Source: Arthonia radiata
Taxonomy: Eukaryota > Ascomycota > Arthoniomycetes > Arthoniales > Arthoniaceae
Direction of reading: 5' to 3'
NCBI GenBank assembly: GCA_002989075.1
Contig: PSQN01000002.1
Span: 1,577,245 to 1,641,244, forward strand
Length of the DNA stretch: 64,000 bases
Part shown: piece by piece, positions 43,289-53,539 of the stretch
Numbering within the stretch: the first letter of the stretch is position 1
Layout: each line of letters starts with the position of its first letter
Notes under the pieces: generated by a model
The model's input: the letters and a program-made list of their open reading frames with translations, nothing else
The model's database searches: none
Told to the model about the DNA's origin: nothing
Program-made: the position numbers and the translations under genes

Positions 43289-43927
43289 ATGTCCGAAGTC
43301 ACGCTGCGCACGCGCAAATTCATCCGCAACCCCCTCCTCGCGCGGAAGCAGATGGTTGTGTACGTCCGATCACTTGAAACCATCACAATTCCATGCCCAA
43401 TTCTTCACAGTTCACGCTTCATATCAATTCTGCCCTTACAAAGGCCCAAGACACTGACAAACATCCCACAGCGACGTCCTCCACCCCCAACGCCCCAACG
43501 TCTCTAAAGACGAGCTCCGCACCAAGCTCTCCGAACTCTACAAATGCGAAAAGGACCAAGTCTCCTGCTTCGGCTTCCGGACGCAATATGGAGGCGGCAA
43601 AAGCACTGGGTTTGCGCTCATCTATGATAGTGCCGAGCGCATGAAGAACTTTGAGCCGCGGTACCGGTTGATTCGTGTGGGCATGGCGACGAAGGTTGAG
43701 AAGGCGAGTCGGCAGCAGCGTGAGTATTCACCGTTCGGCTGGCATTGCAGATGCCGCATTATCACAGTCTTCTAGCGGCAAGCAAAAGATTAAAAAAGAA
43801 AGAGCGACTATGGAGGGACGTGACTGACGATGGCTAATATCTTTCAATAGGCAAGCAACGCAAGAATCGCTCGAAGAAGCTGCGGGGTACGGCGAAGACC
43901 AAGGGTGCAGACAAGAAGAAGAAATAG
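43289..43927 (+). CDS. RPS24: 40S ribosomal protein eS24
   Basis: Three exons, 43,289-43,359; 43,472-43,719; 43,851-43,927 (introns 112 and 131 bp; GTACGT and GTGAGT donors). They give 131 residues, the normal size. The start is [20 protein letters not shown]. Exon 2 carries [16 protein letters not shown] and the [20 protein letters not shown] core. Exon 3 gives the basic tail ending KKKK. eS24 is a structural protein of the small subunit needed for pre-rRNA processing. The first exon is very short, as is common in fungal ribosomal-protein genes. Confidence 0.97.
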
Positions 43928-44218
43928 GCCGACCATTGACGCAGGGGTACTGGTAGTGTGGGCTGTTCATGGGATGGCTGGATGCGTACTCACTCGCATC
44001 GCAATACGAAGCAGGACGTGTAGCGTGGAGCATGACCTATGACAGTGATGAGTGCAAGGGCGATCGCGATGTACTCCACAGTCATGAGCATCATGGAAAG
44101 CGTCAAATGCGAAACTTGGACAAATCACCAAGAACATGACCATGCGGACTTGCTTCGCTTCGTTACATCTATAGAAGTCGGTATCATATGCTTTTCGTAC
44201 AGTCGTAACCATCCCCAT

Positions 44219-45994
44219 TCAACCCGCAGTCGCAACATCCGCCTCGGGCTTGATCTCAACCCCTTTCGGCCCTTCCGCGGCATCACTCGTCTTCTCCACC
44301 TCCCTCACCACGCCACTGTCCCAACTCGCGGGCACGCCTCTTACACCCTCTCCACTTCCCACCCATGCCTCAAGTACGCCACTCCACCTCGCCTTCTTAT
44401 CCCCATCCTCTGTATTCCCGCCCAACCCTGGCAATCCCCTCAGCCGCCTAAACTCCGCTAAACCACGGTACGGCATCCCCGTTAGCGGGTCCCGATACCG
44501 TGCCTTCTGCGCCGTGACAGCACATTGTTCTGGGATCGGTTGCTTAAGCGCTATGCTTTCGTCGTGAGACTTCAAACCGAAGACGATGCGCCGTTGGGCT
44601 TCTGTGGATCTTCTTACGATGGGATCGAAGTTCTGAAGCGTGAGGGTGCTGCGAAGGGCTGTTATGGGAGGTGGAGGTGGTTGAGTGGGGATGGAAGGAT
44701 AGGGTGTTGCGGTGCCAGTAGTGCCAGTCAGGAATTGTTGGAGGGGCGTCTGGGGTGGAAGAAGGTTCGGCTGGTGTGAGGGAGATAGTAAAGCTTGAGC
44801 GTGAGCATAGGTTGGATAAGGTTGGGGGTAGATCGGAGGTGCTTGCATTGGTTGTGGTGGTTGTGGTGGCTGTGGTAATGGGGTCGGGGGAGAAGTCGCT
44901 TGCGGTGTTGTGTCTGGGAGTGATGCGAACTGCTCGATGCCGTCGAGGAAGGATGTCGCTGTTTTGCTGGGAGTCTGTTGGGTATGTGCTGCGCTTGATG
45001 CATAGGGCGTTACGGGCCGAACTGTCGCGTCATTCGGCGTAGCACTCAGGCCCGGCTGGGGGGTTGGTACTGTCTCCGTCTGCTTCACTTCTGCGTCTTG
45101 CACCGGCTTTGGTCGACCAACGCGAGTAAGCTTGTCACCCACCCACGTAGCAGGACCACTCCACCATCGTATCATCGGACCCTCGATGTTCCTGTTGTGC
45201 AACGCCTCGAGCTTCTGCTTCTGCCTCTTCACTCGCTCTTCTTCCTGCTCTTGCCATCGATTCAGACTGCTCTCATTTTGTTTTTCGACCTGAGCAGCTT
45301 CCCGCAATCGATCTTCCTGCGTCATAGGGCCTTTGCTTTCTGCTTGCTTTTTCTCACGTGAAGCCTCTATCACAGCGATCTGCTTCATCCGCTTTGCCTC
45401 GCTCTCCTTCAAGCTCTCACGTGTCCGCTGTTTGTTCTGGACCGATAGCGTTCGTGAAGATGTCCGCGTCTTTCCGTCATCCTCATCAAGCGTCCATGTC
45501 GTCTTCTCAGACTTCCTCCGCTTTCTATCAGGTGTCTTGGTGTCCACGCTCGCCCTCCTGGAAGCAGGCTCGCTGATCCGCACTCGCTTCGCCGGTGGCA
45601 GCTTCGGCCGCGCGAACGTCTTGTCTGCTTTCCTCTTCTGCGCTTTTTGTTTGTCGCGTTCTTCCTTTTGCAGCTGCTTTTCGCCCGCAAGCTCGTCTTG
45701 TGCCTGTTCATCCTCGTCGCTGGAGCTTGAGCTGTCCCCTGCTTCCTCATCGTCCTCTTCCTTTTCTTCAAACTCTTCGTCTGGCTCCTCGTCATCCTCC
45801 ATGAACAACGCAGCGACTTGATCTTCCTCTTCGTCCGCATCAGCTTTCTCGTCTTGCGTCTCTTCCATGCTCAGCATCGCCTGCAGGCGATTGCCGGCGT
45901 TGGAGCGCTTTGCGCGGCCTGTTGCGAGCCATTCTACCGGGTCTGCGTCGGACGATGATGCGTCTGAATTATCTTCTTGCTCTTCGGTGGACAT
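44219..45994 (-). CDS. VPS72: Vps72/YL1-type SWR1 chromatin-remodelling subunit
   Basis: One exon, 591 residues from the first ATG at 45,994 (the frame is open upstream but without ATG). The N-terminus is strongly acidic with Ser/Asp/Glu runs, then a basic nuclear-type region (RKRRKSEKTTWT). This is the YL1 histone-chaperone part that binds H2A.Z-H2B. A Pro/Gln-rich linker precedes the YL1 C-terminal domain near the end, with CAVTAQKARYRDPLTG and YRGLAEFRRLR. In the SWR1 complex this subunit (Swc2 in yeast) hands H2A.Z to the nucleosome. It is convergent with RPS24, 291 bp apart. Confidence 0.9.
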   Translation of the reverse strand: MSTEEQEDNSDASSSDADPVEWLATGRAKRSNAGNRLQAMLSMEETQDEKADADEEEDQVAALFMEDDEEPDEEFEEKEEDDEEAGDSSSSSDEDEQAQDELAGEKQLQKEERDKQKAQKRKADKTFARPKLPPAKRVRISEPASRRASVDTKTPDRKRRKSEKTTWTLDEDDGKTRTSSRTLSVQNKQRTRESLKESEAKRMKQIAVIEASREKKQAESKGPMTQEDRLREAAQVEKQNESSLNRWQEQEEERVKRQKQKLEALHNRNIEGPMIRWWSGPATWVGDKLTRVGRPKPVQDAEVKQTETVPTPQPGLSATPNDATVRPVTPYASSAAHTQQTPSKTATSFLDGIEQFASLPDTTPQATSPPTPLPQPPQPPQPMQAPPIYPQPYPTYAHAQALLSPSHQPNLLPPQTPLQQFLTGTTGTATPYPSIPTQPPPPPITALRSTLTLQNFDPIVRRSTEAQRRIVFGLKSHDESIALKQPIPEQCAVTAQKARYRDPLTGMPYRGLAEFRRLRGLPGLGGNTEDGDKKARWSGVLEAWVGSGEGVRGVPASWDSGVVREVEKTSDAAEGPKGVEIKPEADVATAG

Positions 45995-46261
45995 TGCTGT
46001 GTAGCTCGAGCGTGAATTGCAGGATACGGCGTCGACTTTCGAGAAATCATCCTCCTCAAAGACATGCGCGGATGGGGTGCGCGAGAGCCAATTCACGCTA
46101 GCTCGACTAGTTTGAGACTAGCGCCATATCATCTAGTCCGCAATGTTTGCCTACTAATCGCACTCCCGATTGTTTATACACTTCGGATTTCACATCTACT
46201 ATCAACTTAAAAGAAATCAGAGCAATAACGCGACGTCCTGTTCCTAAGCAATGCAATCGAG
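45995..46261. promoter_or_regulatory. Divergent promoter region, VPS72 / hypothetical gene
   Basis: 267 bp separate the two start codons on opposite strands. No specific motif can be supported. Confidence 0.4.
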
Positions 46262-47583
46262 ATGGAACATCTGCCTTCAATACCCGCTCAGGCCCATGCC
46301 AGAGCTCCCATCCTCGTAGTCGTATCGAGACGCATCAACAAGAGCGTTCAGGAGAGGATTGTAACAGGCATCGAGGGATCATTGGACCACAACGGGTTGG
46401 CGTTCGATGCGAATGAATTTATGTTGCTGCCCCCTCATGGACCTGAGCAGGCCGCGTTAGAACGTCGTCAAGTGAGTCAGGATCCTGCCCCTGCTTTCGA
46501 GTTTCATTCATCTCGCTCGGAAAGACGCCATCGGGTCGCAGAATTCGCAAGATCTGTGCTGTTGGCTTCAAGGGAGCGAGTGCTGGCAGGGGCAATATGT
46601 AAACATGTCAGCACAATCCGTTCTGAAAGAGCACACAAGCGAATGTGCTTTGCTTTTAGAACAAGCACTTCAGATAGCGCCTCCAATTTAGCGACTGAGA
46701 GGCCGCAAAGAAACGACAGAAGAAACATTGTAGAGGCTGTAGACTTACCTGTCCTTTCATTCAAAACAGACATTCTCACTCGCAGACACAGTAGCTGCTA
46801 TCGATTAAAATTACTTCTGGTCCACTCCCTTAAGGCCACTGATCTGTTTTGAGTAACATCTTGTACTGACAAATGCATTAGCTAGACGGTGCGTCTGCTC
46901 GTGAACATTATTCCACCTTGTTGTCATATTGACGACCGTGTCCAGGTTGCGTAGAAGACTTATACAATCTATCACAGAGAGCTGGAAATGCTGGCTGGGA
47001 CGAAGTGATCGTGTTAGATGCACTGTCCATCCGGCAGATCACCGGTCGCACTCGACCAGATGAAGGCTTCAAGGTCTCCGCAGTCTTTCTTAGCTCCTGT
47101 TTGAAAATGGTGGCAGAGGGGAAACCAGCTCACATCAAACGCACTTCGTTTCAGAGTGCGATAATAGCTGCTTTGGCAAAAGACGATTCGCAAAGTACAC
47201 GCTTCAACACAGACGCCGAGACCGGTATAATGCAGCTGCCTATCTTGACTAAACTCGATGGTCGCTCGCTTCCTTTGGCTAGCATTTCGTCCACTTTTAG
47301 ACATGGTGGTGCGCTTCATGACCCTAGCCAGCCTTTGTTCGCGGAGCACTTCGGTCGAATGGGTTCAACGCATACACTTGATGTAGCTCTAGCTAAGCTG
47401 CCAGAGACTTTGCGAGACCATGTGATCAACCTAGCTGAGCAGTCAATGACAATCAACGATTGCGCCCCATACGCACCAAATTTGGAGGTGAGTCGACAGC
47501 GTCCGCACTCACAACATCATGGTCATCTTTGTTGCGCTTCGCAGCTGCGTATCGGCGAAGCCCAAGTGTTTCCAGTTCAATAG
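46262..47583 (+). CDS. Hypothetical protein A
   Basis: Proposed exons are 46,262-46,471; 46,978-47,487; 47,545-47,583 (donors GTGAGT twice, acceptors CACAG and CGCAG), giving 252 residues. The first intron (506 bp) is unusually long for this window and could hide another exon. The second (57 bp) is a multiple of three and lacks a stop, so it may be retained. No domain is recognised. The protein is mixed helix/strand, neutral, with no signal peptide or membrane segment. A short 153-bp gap follows to another unrecognised gene on the same strand, and the two could be parts of one longer gene. Confidence 0.5.
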
Positions 47584-47736
47584 CCATCAGTTCCAAGGTC
47601 AATGCCATACGAATTTTGATCTGCTAACCTAGAAGCTTTAGGTTAGTCCTACAAGAGTCTCATGGCAGACTCCATCACGCGGAGTGTTGCTACTCTAACA
47701 GGTACAATGTAGCCATCACCGTACAGCTTACCCCTC

Positions 47737-48997
47737 ATGTCCATCAGCCCTCTTACTGGTGCAGAAGACATTCGATACCACTCACAAGCTCAGCGCGAAC
47801 TTCGAAATATCCTCAATAAAGCTCCTGGAAACCGCCCGTGGAAAGTTGACCTGAGTCCCTGGCTTGGCCCACGCAAAGCGTCGAGAAAGCAGCTTTGGCA
47901 GCTTCTTCTTGCTCGTTCCGAATCCCTTGATGAGCACCGAGCATTCATGTTCTTTGATGCTGATATATGGCGCAAAGCGAGACGCATCATTGTCGTGGCG
48001 CTGCCAAAGTTGCTCGGCAGAGACTTCAAACTTCCCGTTGCGAAGCTGTGCAATGTCGGCGCCTGTTCGAAGATTCACCGAGAGTCGTAAGTCTTAGAGC
48101 CTCCAGACATTCCCCTATGTTGCCCCACAGCTTTTTTCAAGCAGCTGGCACACTGGCGCTGCCCCCAGACGCTTTGTTTGAAACATAAACGACCTGCGGA
48201 AGATACTGTGCTGACTTTGCCCCGATAGGTGTCGTCGTATGAGGAATACCAGGCAACAGGTTATCGATATTTTCCGCGTTCCGAAAGCCAACAGCGACGA
48301 TCACGAGGTCCTCTTCAACCCAGCCGCGCGTTTCAACAACGAGACGTCCCTTCCTCACGGGTTGCGAGACGTTGCAGAAACGCCTCTCGTGATAAGTCTC
48401 TCATCGCAGGTAATGAGGAGTGCTTTTGCTGCCCTTTACGAAGCTGGTGTCTTCGCGTTCGGAGGAGTAGAACAAGAAATCTTGTTTGTGCCGCATGAGG
48501 TGAGTGCATACAGCTACTGAATCTCAAACTTGCGGTTCACCGTGCAAGTGGATATTGTAATCAATAAAGGCAGTCTACAGCATGTTGCCGCAGTCTTGTA
48601 GGCGCTGACCGCTTGGAATAATGCTAACAAACATGAATTCAGACCGTCGACGAAGGAAACGTTCTTGATGTACCGTTCATTTGGGAGTCGTTGGAGAACT
48701 ATCGCTTATACGGCAGCGGTCCTCAGCCAAAGCTTCCGAGCGGCTCTGCCATATGCCTTGATGGCCACTATGAAAAATTTGGGAAGCCCTTATACGTGTT
48801 TGGGCTGGCCGGTGGAGATCCTCTCTACGCTCGCCTGCAGGGGCGATACATCGGCCGGTAAAACACGGCTTCTGAAAGATTAATGGTATTTGAGAGCTGA
48901 CATGTGCGCGCGTAGACTGGACAATCCGACCGCAATTGCAGAGGAACTAAAGCGTGAAGGCCATTCAGTGCATCATGTCAACGAAGGGCTCGCCTAG
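47737..48997 (+). CDS. Hypothetical protein B
   Basis: Four exons in consistent phase: 47,737-48,086; 48,229-48,499; 48,643-48,857; 48,916-48,997. Introns are 142, 143 and 58 bp, each with a CTGAC or CTAAC branch-like site before the acceptor; donors are GTAAGT, GTGAGT and GTAAAA. Product 305 residues. The last exon fits cleanly (GRYIGR then LDNPTAIAEELKREGH). I recognise no family. A central stretch (AFAALYEAGVFAFGG) and a YVFGLAGGDPLYARL segment look like a folded globular core. No signal peptide or transmembrane segment. The number and quality of splice junctions argue for a real gene. Confidence 0.65.
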
Positions 48998-49399
48998 GCT
49001 GCTCATCGCGTCAAGAGACCTGAATTGGTTGAATACGACCTTACCAGAAGTTCCTGACCAGAAATAAGATGCCAGGATAGCCTCCACTGAAGTCTCTCGC
49101 TGTCTCAATCCCCATCTTTTGAGACAGCGCCAGCGCGCTACCTACCAAGCAATGGAGTGGAGACTACAGAACGGAATGCGTGGATGCTCGAAAGCTTATT
49201 CTATGCGTGCATCGTCGGATGCAGTACATACTGATCAGCTATCCAGGAACTTGCAATAGCACTTGCACTCGTCACCCAAAACAGAATGGCGAACGTCTGC
49301 GAACAGCGACCGCCATTGGCGCTGCTGCTCTCGCTTTTCCCCACGCCTGCCGCTAGCTCGTCGGAATCGTCAATGTCCATCGAAATCCCATACACAGCT
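48998..49399. other. Intergenic stretch between convergent genes
   Basis: About 400 bp between the 3' ends of hypothetical protein B and the gene at 49,400-50,961. No gene seen. Confidence 0.4.
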
Positions 49400-50961
49400 T
49401 CAGTCATCGTCTTCCAACTTGATCTCTTGATGCCTTTGGCGAGCCCACGCATTTATCAGCTCGTCGTGTGACACAGAAGGCTCAGAAGGCTCGATCTTGA
49501 CCCTTGGTTCGTGCTCCCAGTGCCACCATGAGCCAGCAGACTCATCAACGCCGGCTTCCGCATGATTCTCGAAGCTTTCAGGCTCGTCAGCGAATGAGTG
49601 CGCCTCGCTCTCGGAACTCGCGGTGGTCTCAATGGCGTCTGCTTCGGGACCTTGCTCCGTCTCGTGCGATGTCGCTTCAGTATGGTCGCGCTCGCCAGAT
49701 AGAACAGCGCCAATACCTGACGTTGACGTCCTTGCATTCTGAGGATGCCGCTGCGGCGGCGGTACTCGGGCTAAATCATTTATGGCGCAGACAGGTAACC
49801 GGGGCATCTTCGGAAGTGGCCCGCCTTTCTCGAACATCCCATAACTACACTGAAGCGCCGTTATCTTGATCGAGCTTTCGCCACTCTTCCGCCAACCCTC
49901 GAACTCCAGCGTCTGACCCCAAAAGCAGAGTATCTTGCCTTCGATACGGCCGTCTCTAGTCACAGTCATACTGCCGGTATTATAGTCCTCGTCGCTCACC
50001 TCGTCCCGTTCAAAGTCGTGAGCGCGCCATTTCAGGCTAAACCCAAGCCAGGCTTCACCGTCTTCGTGAAGCGGTCCTGCACTCACTGGTGTGGCTTTGA
50101 AAATGAGCTAGAACCAGAAGTTAGCAAAACAGATTCAGAAGAGCGTTCGTAGGCACAGCCTTCGATCTCAAATCAAGTGCTACAAGGCAACCCCAGCGTA
50201 CTAGCCAATACACCACGGGTGAATCTTGAAAAACTTACCTGCGTGCTGCTAAGGTATGCATCGCCCCAGACATATCCCCTACCCGTGCGCGAGATATCTG
50301 TATGGTCGAGCAGGTCAAGGCCCGTCAACGCCGCCCTTGGTAGTTCTGACAGAGGCGGGTAGTTCGGTTTTTCAATTCTGTAGTCCCCAGTGATTTGCAG
50401 CGTCACGCTCAGCGTTGGCGCATGCTTTTTCGTTCGCACGCGCGCTTTTACACCTCTGCGAGAAATCTGACTCATCGTGTCCTGCCAGCGTTCGTATGAA
50501 AAGCCAGGGACGTCAAGTGCTTGTGGCCGCTGGTTGAACACGTGAGCATAAGAGGGCCGAGCAGATGGGTCGCCCTGGCCGCGATTCAGCCGCATTATTC
50601 TGGCAGTCCTGTAAACATTTGCGTGCACCCGTGGTGCGGAGATTTGCCGGACTTGTGGGAGATAATGCTGTTGCTTAGGACGCCAGACCCGCGACTTTCT
50701 GTATGGGTCCGACGAAGATGGAGGCGAGGATCGCGCGCCTTGATTCGATTTCATCTCATCCGATGGGCGTTGATCCGATGAGCTCCCGTCCGACGGGCTT
50801 TCATCTACTTGATCTTCACTGCGATCTGGCAAAGGATGTTCAAAGAGCGGAGTTAATCTGATCGAGGGTTCGTGTGCACCGCTGGCTTTCGATGTTATTG
50901 CGCCTTACCTGCCGACGCCGGCGCTTTGAGGGCGGTTTTTTTGATAATTCATACGAGTCAT
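49400..50961 (-). CDS. Hypothetical nuclear-type protein with two sumoylation-like motifs
   Basis: Proposed exons are 50,961-50,909; 50,818-50,239; 50,107-49,400 (introns 90 and 131 bp, donors GTAAGG and GTAAGT), 446 residues. The start is uncertain because two ATGs (50,965 and 50,961) lie in different frames; only the one at 50,961 gives the phase needed. The N-terminal third is Ser/Pro/Arg-rich and disordered. The middle (about 125-320) is a conserved-looking beta-rich domain with YVWGDAYLSSTQ, WLGFSLKWRAHDFERDE and KILCFWGQTLEFEGW. The acidic C-terminus holds two PsiKxE sites, VKIEP and IKLED, the latter at the very end. No named family. Nuclear localisation is inferred. Confidence 0.65.
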
Positions 50962-51957
50962 TCATGCTTGTCTGCAGGTGCTGCTCTCCGAGTCGCTCAG
51001 CACGGCGTAGAATGCTCTCTTCTATCTCAACTCAACTCTCTCTGTAAGTCTCGATACGTGTAGTGTGCATCCTGAATTGTGACGGATCGAACAGTTTTTC
51101 CAGATCTTGGTACCGGCGATGTCGAAGCTAGTCGCAGGCTAGTACGAATGTGGTACAGCTTGATAGCCATCTACTTGAACCAATGATGTCGATATATATC
51201 GCAGTCTAGTCTTGGCAGGAGAAGGGGTTTGTTTACTCGCTTCCCAATGTACGCACGGAGACCTTGACAGCCTTGACACACGGTCAGCGAAATGCCAAGC
51301 ATGACAGTGACTTGCATCGTTTTTAGAAAGTACAGTGCTTGTCAATTAGCTGCCGAACAATGAGGCGATATACCCTCAATCAGCTGAGCTTACGCGTGTA
51401 TGGAAAGGGCTCTCAATTTCAGTAAATACACGCTGCGCCGCCTCTTCAGCTTCAGAGCTGTTCTTTCAGACAGTGAGGTACGCCGATGCAGCCGCTCGGT
51501 GCCGCACGACAAGCTCATTGGCTCAGGTTGGCATCATACTATGGCACAAAATATATCCTTAAAGCAATATAACATCCCCAGTCCCAGTTACATTACAAAT
51601 CCACCTATTGACTGACAATACAGCCTTCGACATCGCGGTATGACAGACTTTACGCTTGACTAGATGCGCACCTTCTAAAAGTCACAGGTTTGCAGCTCAG
51701 ACTACCTATATACCTTGGTCACGCAAGTGTGAACTGGACCTCTGAAGGCAAAAATCATGAAGGTACTCGGCAGGCTTCTGAGATTGGGCATGTGTACGGC
51801 ATTTGGAGGGCATCTACGATTAGCTTACACTTGAAAAGCAAGCCCATTAATTCGCTTCTCGTAAGGACCAAAGCAATTTCAACACGCAAGCGGCTCGGGC
51901 GGAATCCATCTCCCGTATCAGCCCAAGAACACACAAGCTGCGACTGCCCAACGCACC
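50962..51957. other. Intergenic stretch, no gene seen
   Basis: About 1 kb between the sumoylation-motif gene start and the end of the methyltransferase gene. Only short frames without family or splice support. Confidence 0.45.
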
Positions 51958-53208
51958 TCATAGATTCGCCTCTGCGTTCTTTTGTGCCACCAACGTACGC
52001 CTCGCCATCCCCATTGCGACGCCCCCGCCCGCTTGCTTCCGCTCTTCAGCGGCCTCCGCCAGCATCACCTGGTGCTTGCGTCCGTCTTCCGGGTCCATGC
52101 GAAGGCGCATGCTATCCCAAACTACCAGCGCCGTGTCATGGTAGTATGCGCGGTTGTGGTCGCTCAGCTCCTTGGTCATGTCCTCCAGTACGCGCATGCC
52201 GTTTTGCTCGAGCAGCTGACCAAGGCGTGCCACCCAGCTGGTTGGTCAGCGTTCCGTAGGAAGGAATATTGGGAAGTTTGACGGCAAGGACAAAGGAACA
52301 GACATGTATGGGTTTGGTAGAGAGACGACGGGGAGGCTTTGGACGCAACTCACGTAGGGTCGACACGCTGATCTTTGCTGACTTCGCGTGGGAAGCGCAT
52401 GGCGGCGCGCAACTTTGCGGCCGTGTGGCCGGGTGTGGCGACCTGAGTAAGGGAGTTGGGATCCAGCTCGCTCCATTGGAGATGGCCGCCTGGCTCTGCA
52501 GGATGTCAGCCCGAACCGAGGCGAGAGCCAACCGAACGGCTTAGAAACCTACTAAGCAGTCTATTCAGTTGCTGGATGATGATGGCGGGGTCTTGATTCT
52601 TGATGACTAGGTAGAAGAGACGCAGGTACACGACGCTGGTAGCAGCCACCAGGATCAGCGCATCATGCGAGCCGCGAAGACTGGAAGGGCTCAGATGCTT
52701 CGACTCACTCATACTTGCCGATGAGGCTTTCCGGAAGGTCTTCGTACATATCCAAGCGTTCGAAAGAGACGTTTTTGGGTGTCCAAGCGTCTGGCGGAGT
52801 CTGATCTAGGCTAATGTCGAAGCCGTCAACTTGGACATTAGAGTGTTGCTTTGCTAGCTGGATGGACCATATCCTGGAATAAATCAGTGGACAGCATAAT
52901 CTGAGCAGATCATTGCATGCGAGTACCCGGTGCCGCAGCCTATATCAGCAACCCGAGGGTGGCCGTTCAATGGAATTTTCGGATGTAAGAGCCACCCGTC
53001 TTCCTCAGTCCAGATGTACTTCACAGAGGGTCAGCAACTCTCACTTGTACGATGAAGACCGTGAGGCAAACGTGTTGCAGGTTCAGCCTTCGTAGACGTG
53101 GGTCAGCAAAGGATACAAGTCTCACAAAATCAATGGAGAAACACGCCTGATGGAAGAGACAGCGTCTCTATGGAGCAAGTACGTTGGTGGAGCTTGATCA
53201 CTACTCAT
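51958..53208 (-). CDS. LaeA-like SAM-dependent methyltransferase with micro-exon
   Basis: Seven exons, total 840 nt, 279 residues, every junction in phase: 53,208-53,147; 53,087-53,072 (16 nt); 53,018-52,927; 52,873-52,709; 52,635-52,553; 52,495-52,354; 52,237-51,958. The spliced protein has YLLHRDAVSSI, RLNLQHYIWTEEDGW, SAM motif I VADIGCGTGIW (about 49-59), GFDIS, GKYDVVYLRLF and LLKPGGHLQWSE, the usual order of the fungal LaeA/UMTA family. Intron 1 would be GC-AG (AG|GCGTGT), an uncommon type; the others are GT-AG. Members act as small-molecule methyltransferases or regulators of secondary metabolism. This one is cytosolic or nuclear, with no membrane segment. Its position near a UbiA/P450/MFS group is suggestive. 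Confidence 0.8.
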
Positions 53209-53539
53209 TCTTGCTGTCGAGCTGTGCCGGAAAATTGAGTGAAGGAGTCCCATGTGGAGAGTGGATGCAACCTTTTAAACTTCGATGCTAAATACAGACG
53301 AGCTTTGCAAGGTGGAGCTGCAAATGAGGGGTGCAGCTCCGAGAAGCATTTTGCTGTCAAGCGAGCATTTTTAAAAGCACGCAGGACGTTCTCGCCTGGT
53401 CTAGTCACCGGTGTCTGCACAGAGTCGTTAGATTTCTCTGTGACTCTTGATTCGGCTATCCCGTTTATAGTGTTGTGTTTCATCACTAGAGTACACGCAC
53501 GGTCATGCACCCCTTCAAAAACGCAGACAGCCAATCCAG
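53209..53539. other. Short intergenic stretch upstream of the methyltransferase
   Basis: 331 bp between the methyltransferase start and the stop codon of the Pth11-like gene, both on the - strand. Presumably the promoter. Nothing else seen. Confidence 0.4.

Noticed and set aside
45995-46096. Longer N-terminus for VPS72 from 46,096
   Set aside because: That position reads GTG; the first in-frame ATG is at 45,994, followed by the acidic YL1 start.
46472-46977. Continuation of hypothetical protein A straight through to 46,852
   Set aside because: A consensus GTGAGT donor at 46,472 and the loss of coding character afterwards argue for an intron, although an extra exon inside it cannot be excluded.
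51690-52259. + strand frame of 189 codons over the 3' end of the methyltransferase
   Set aside because: It is antisense to the well-supported last exon (51,958-52,237) and has no motifs.
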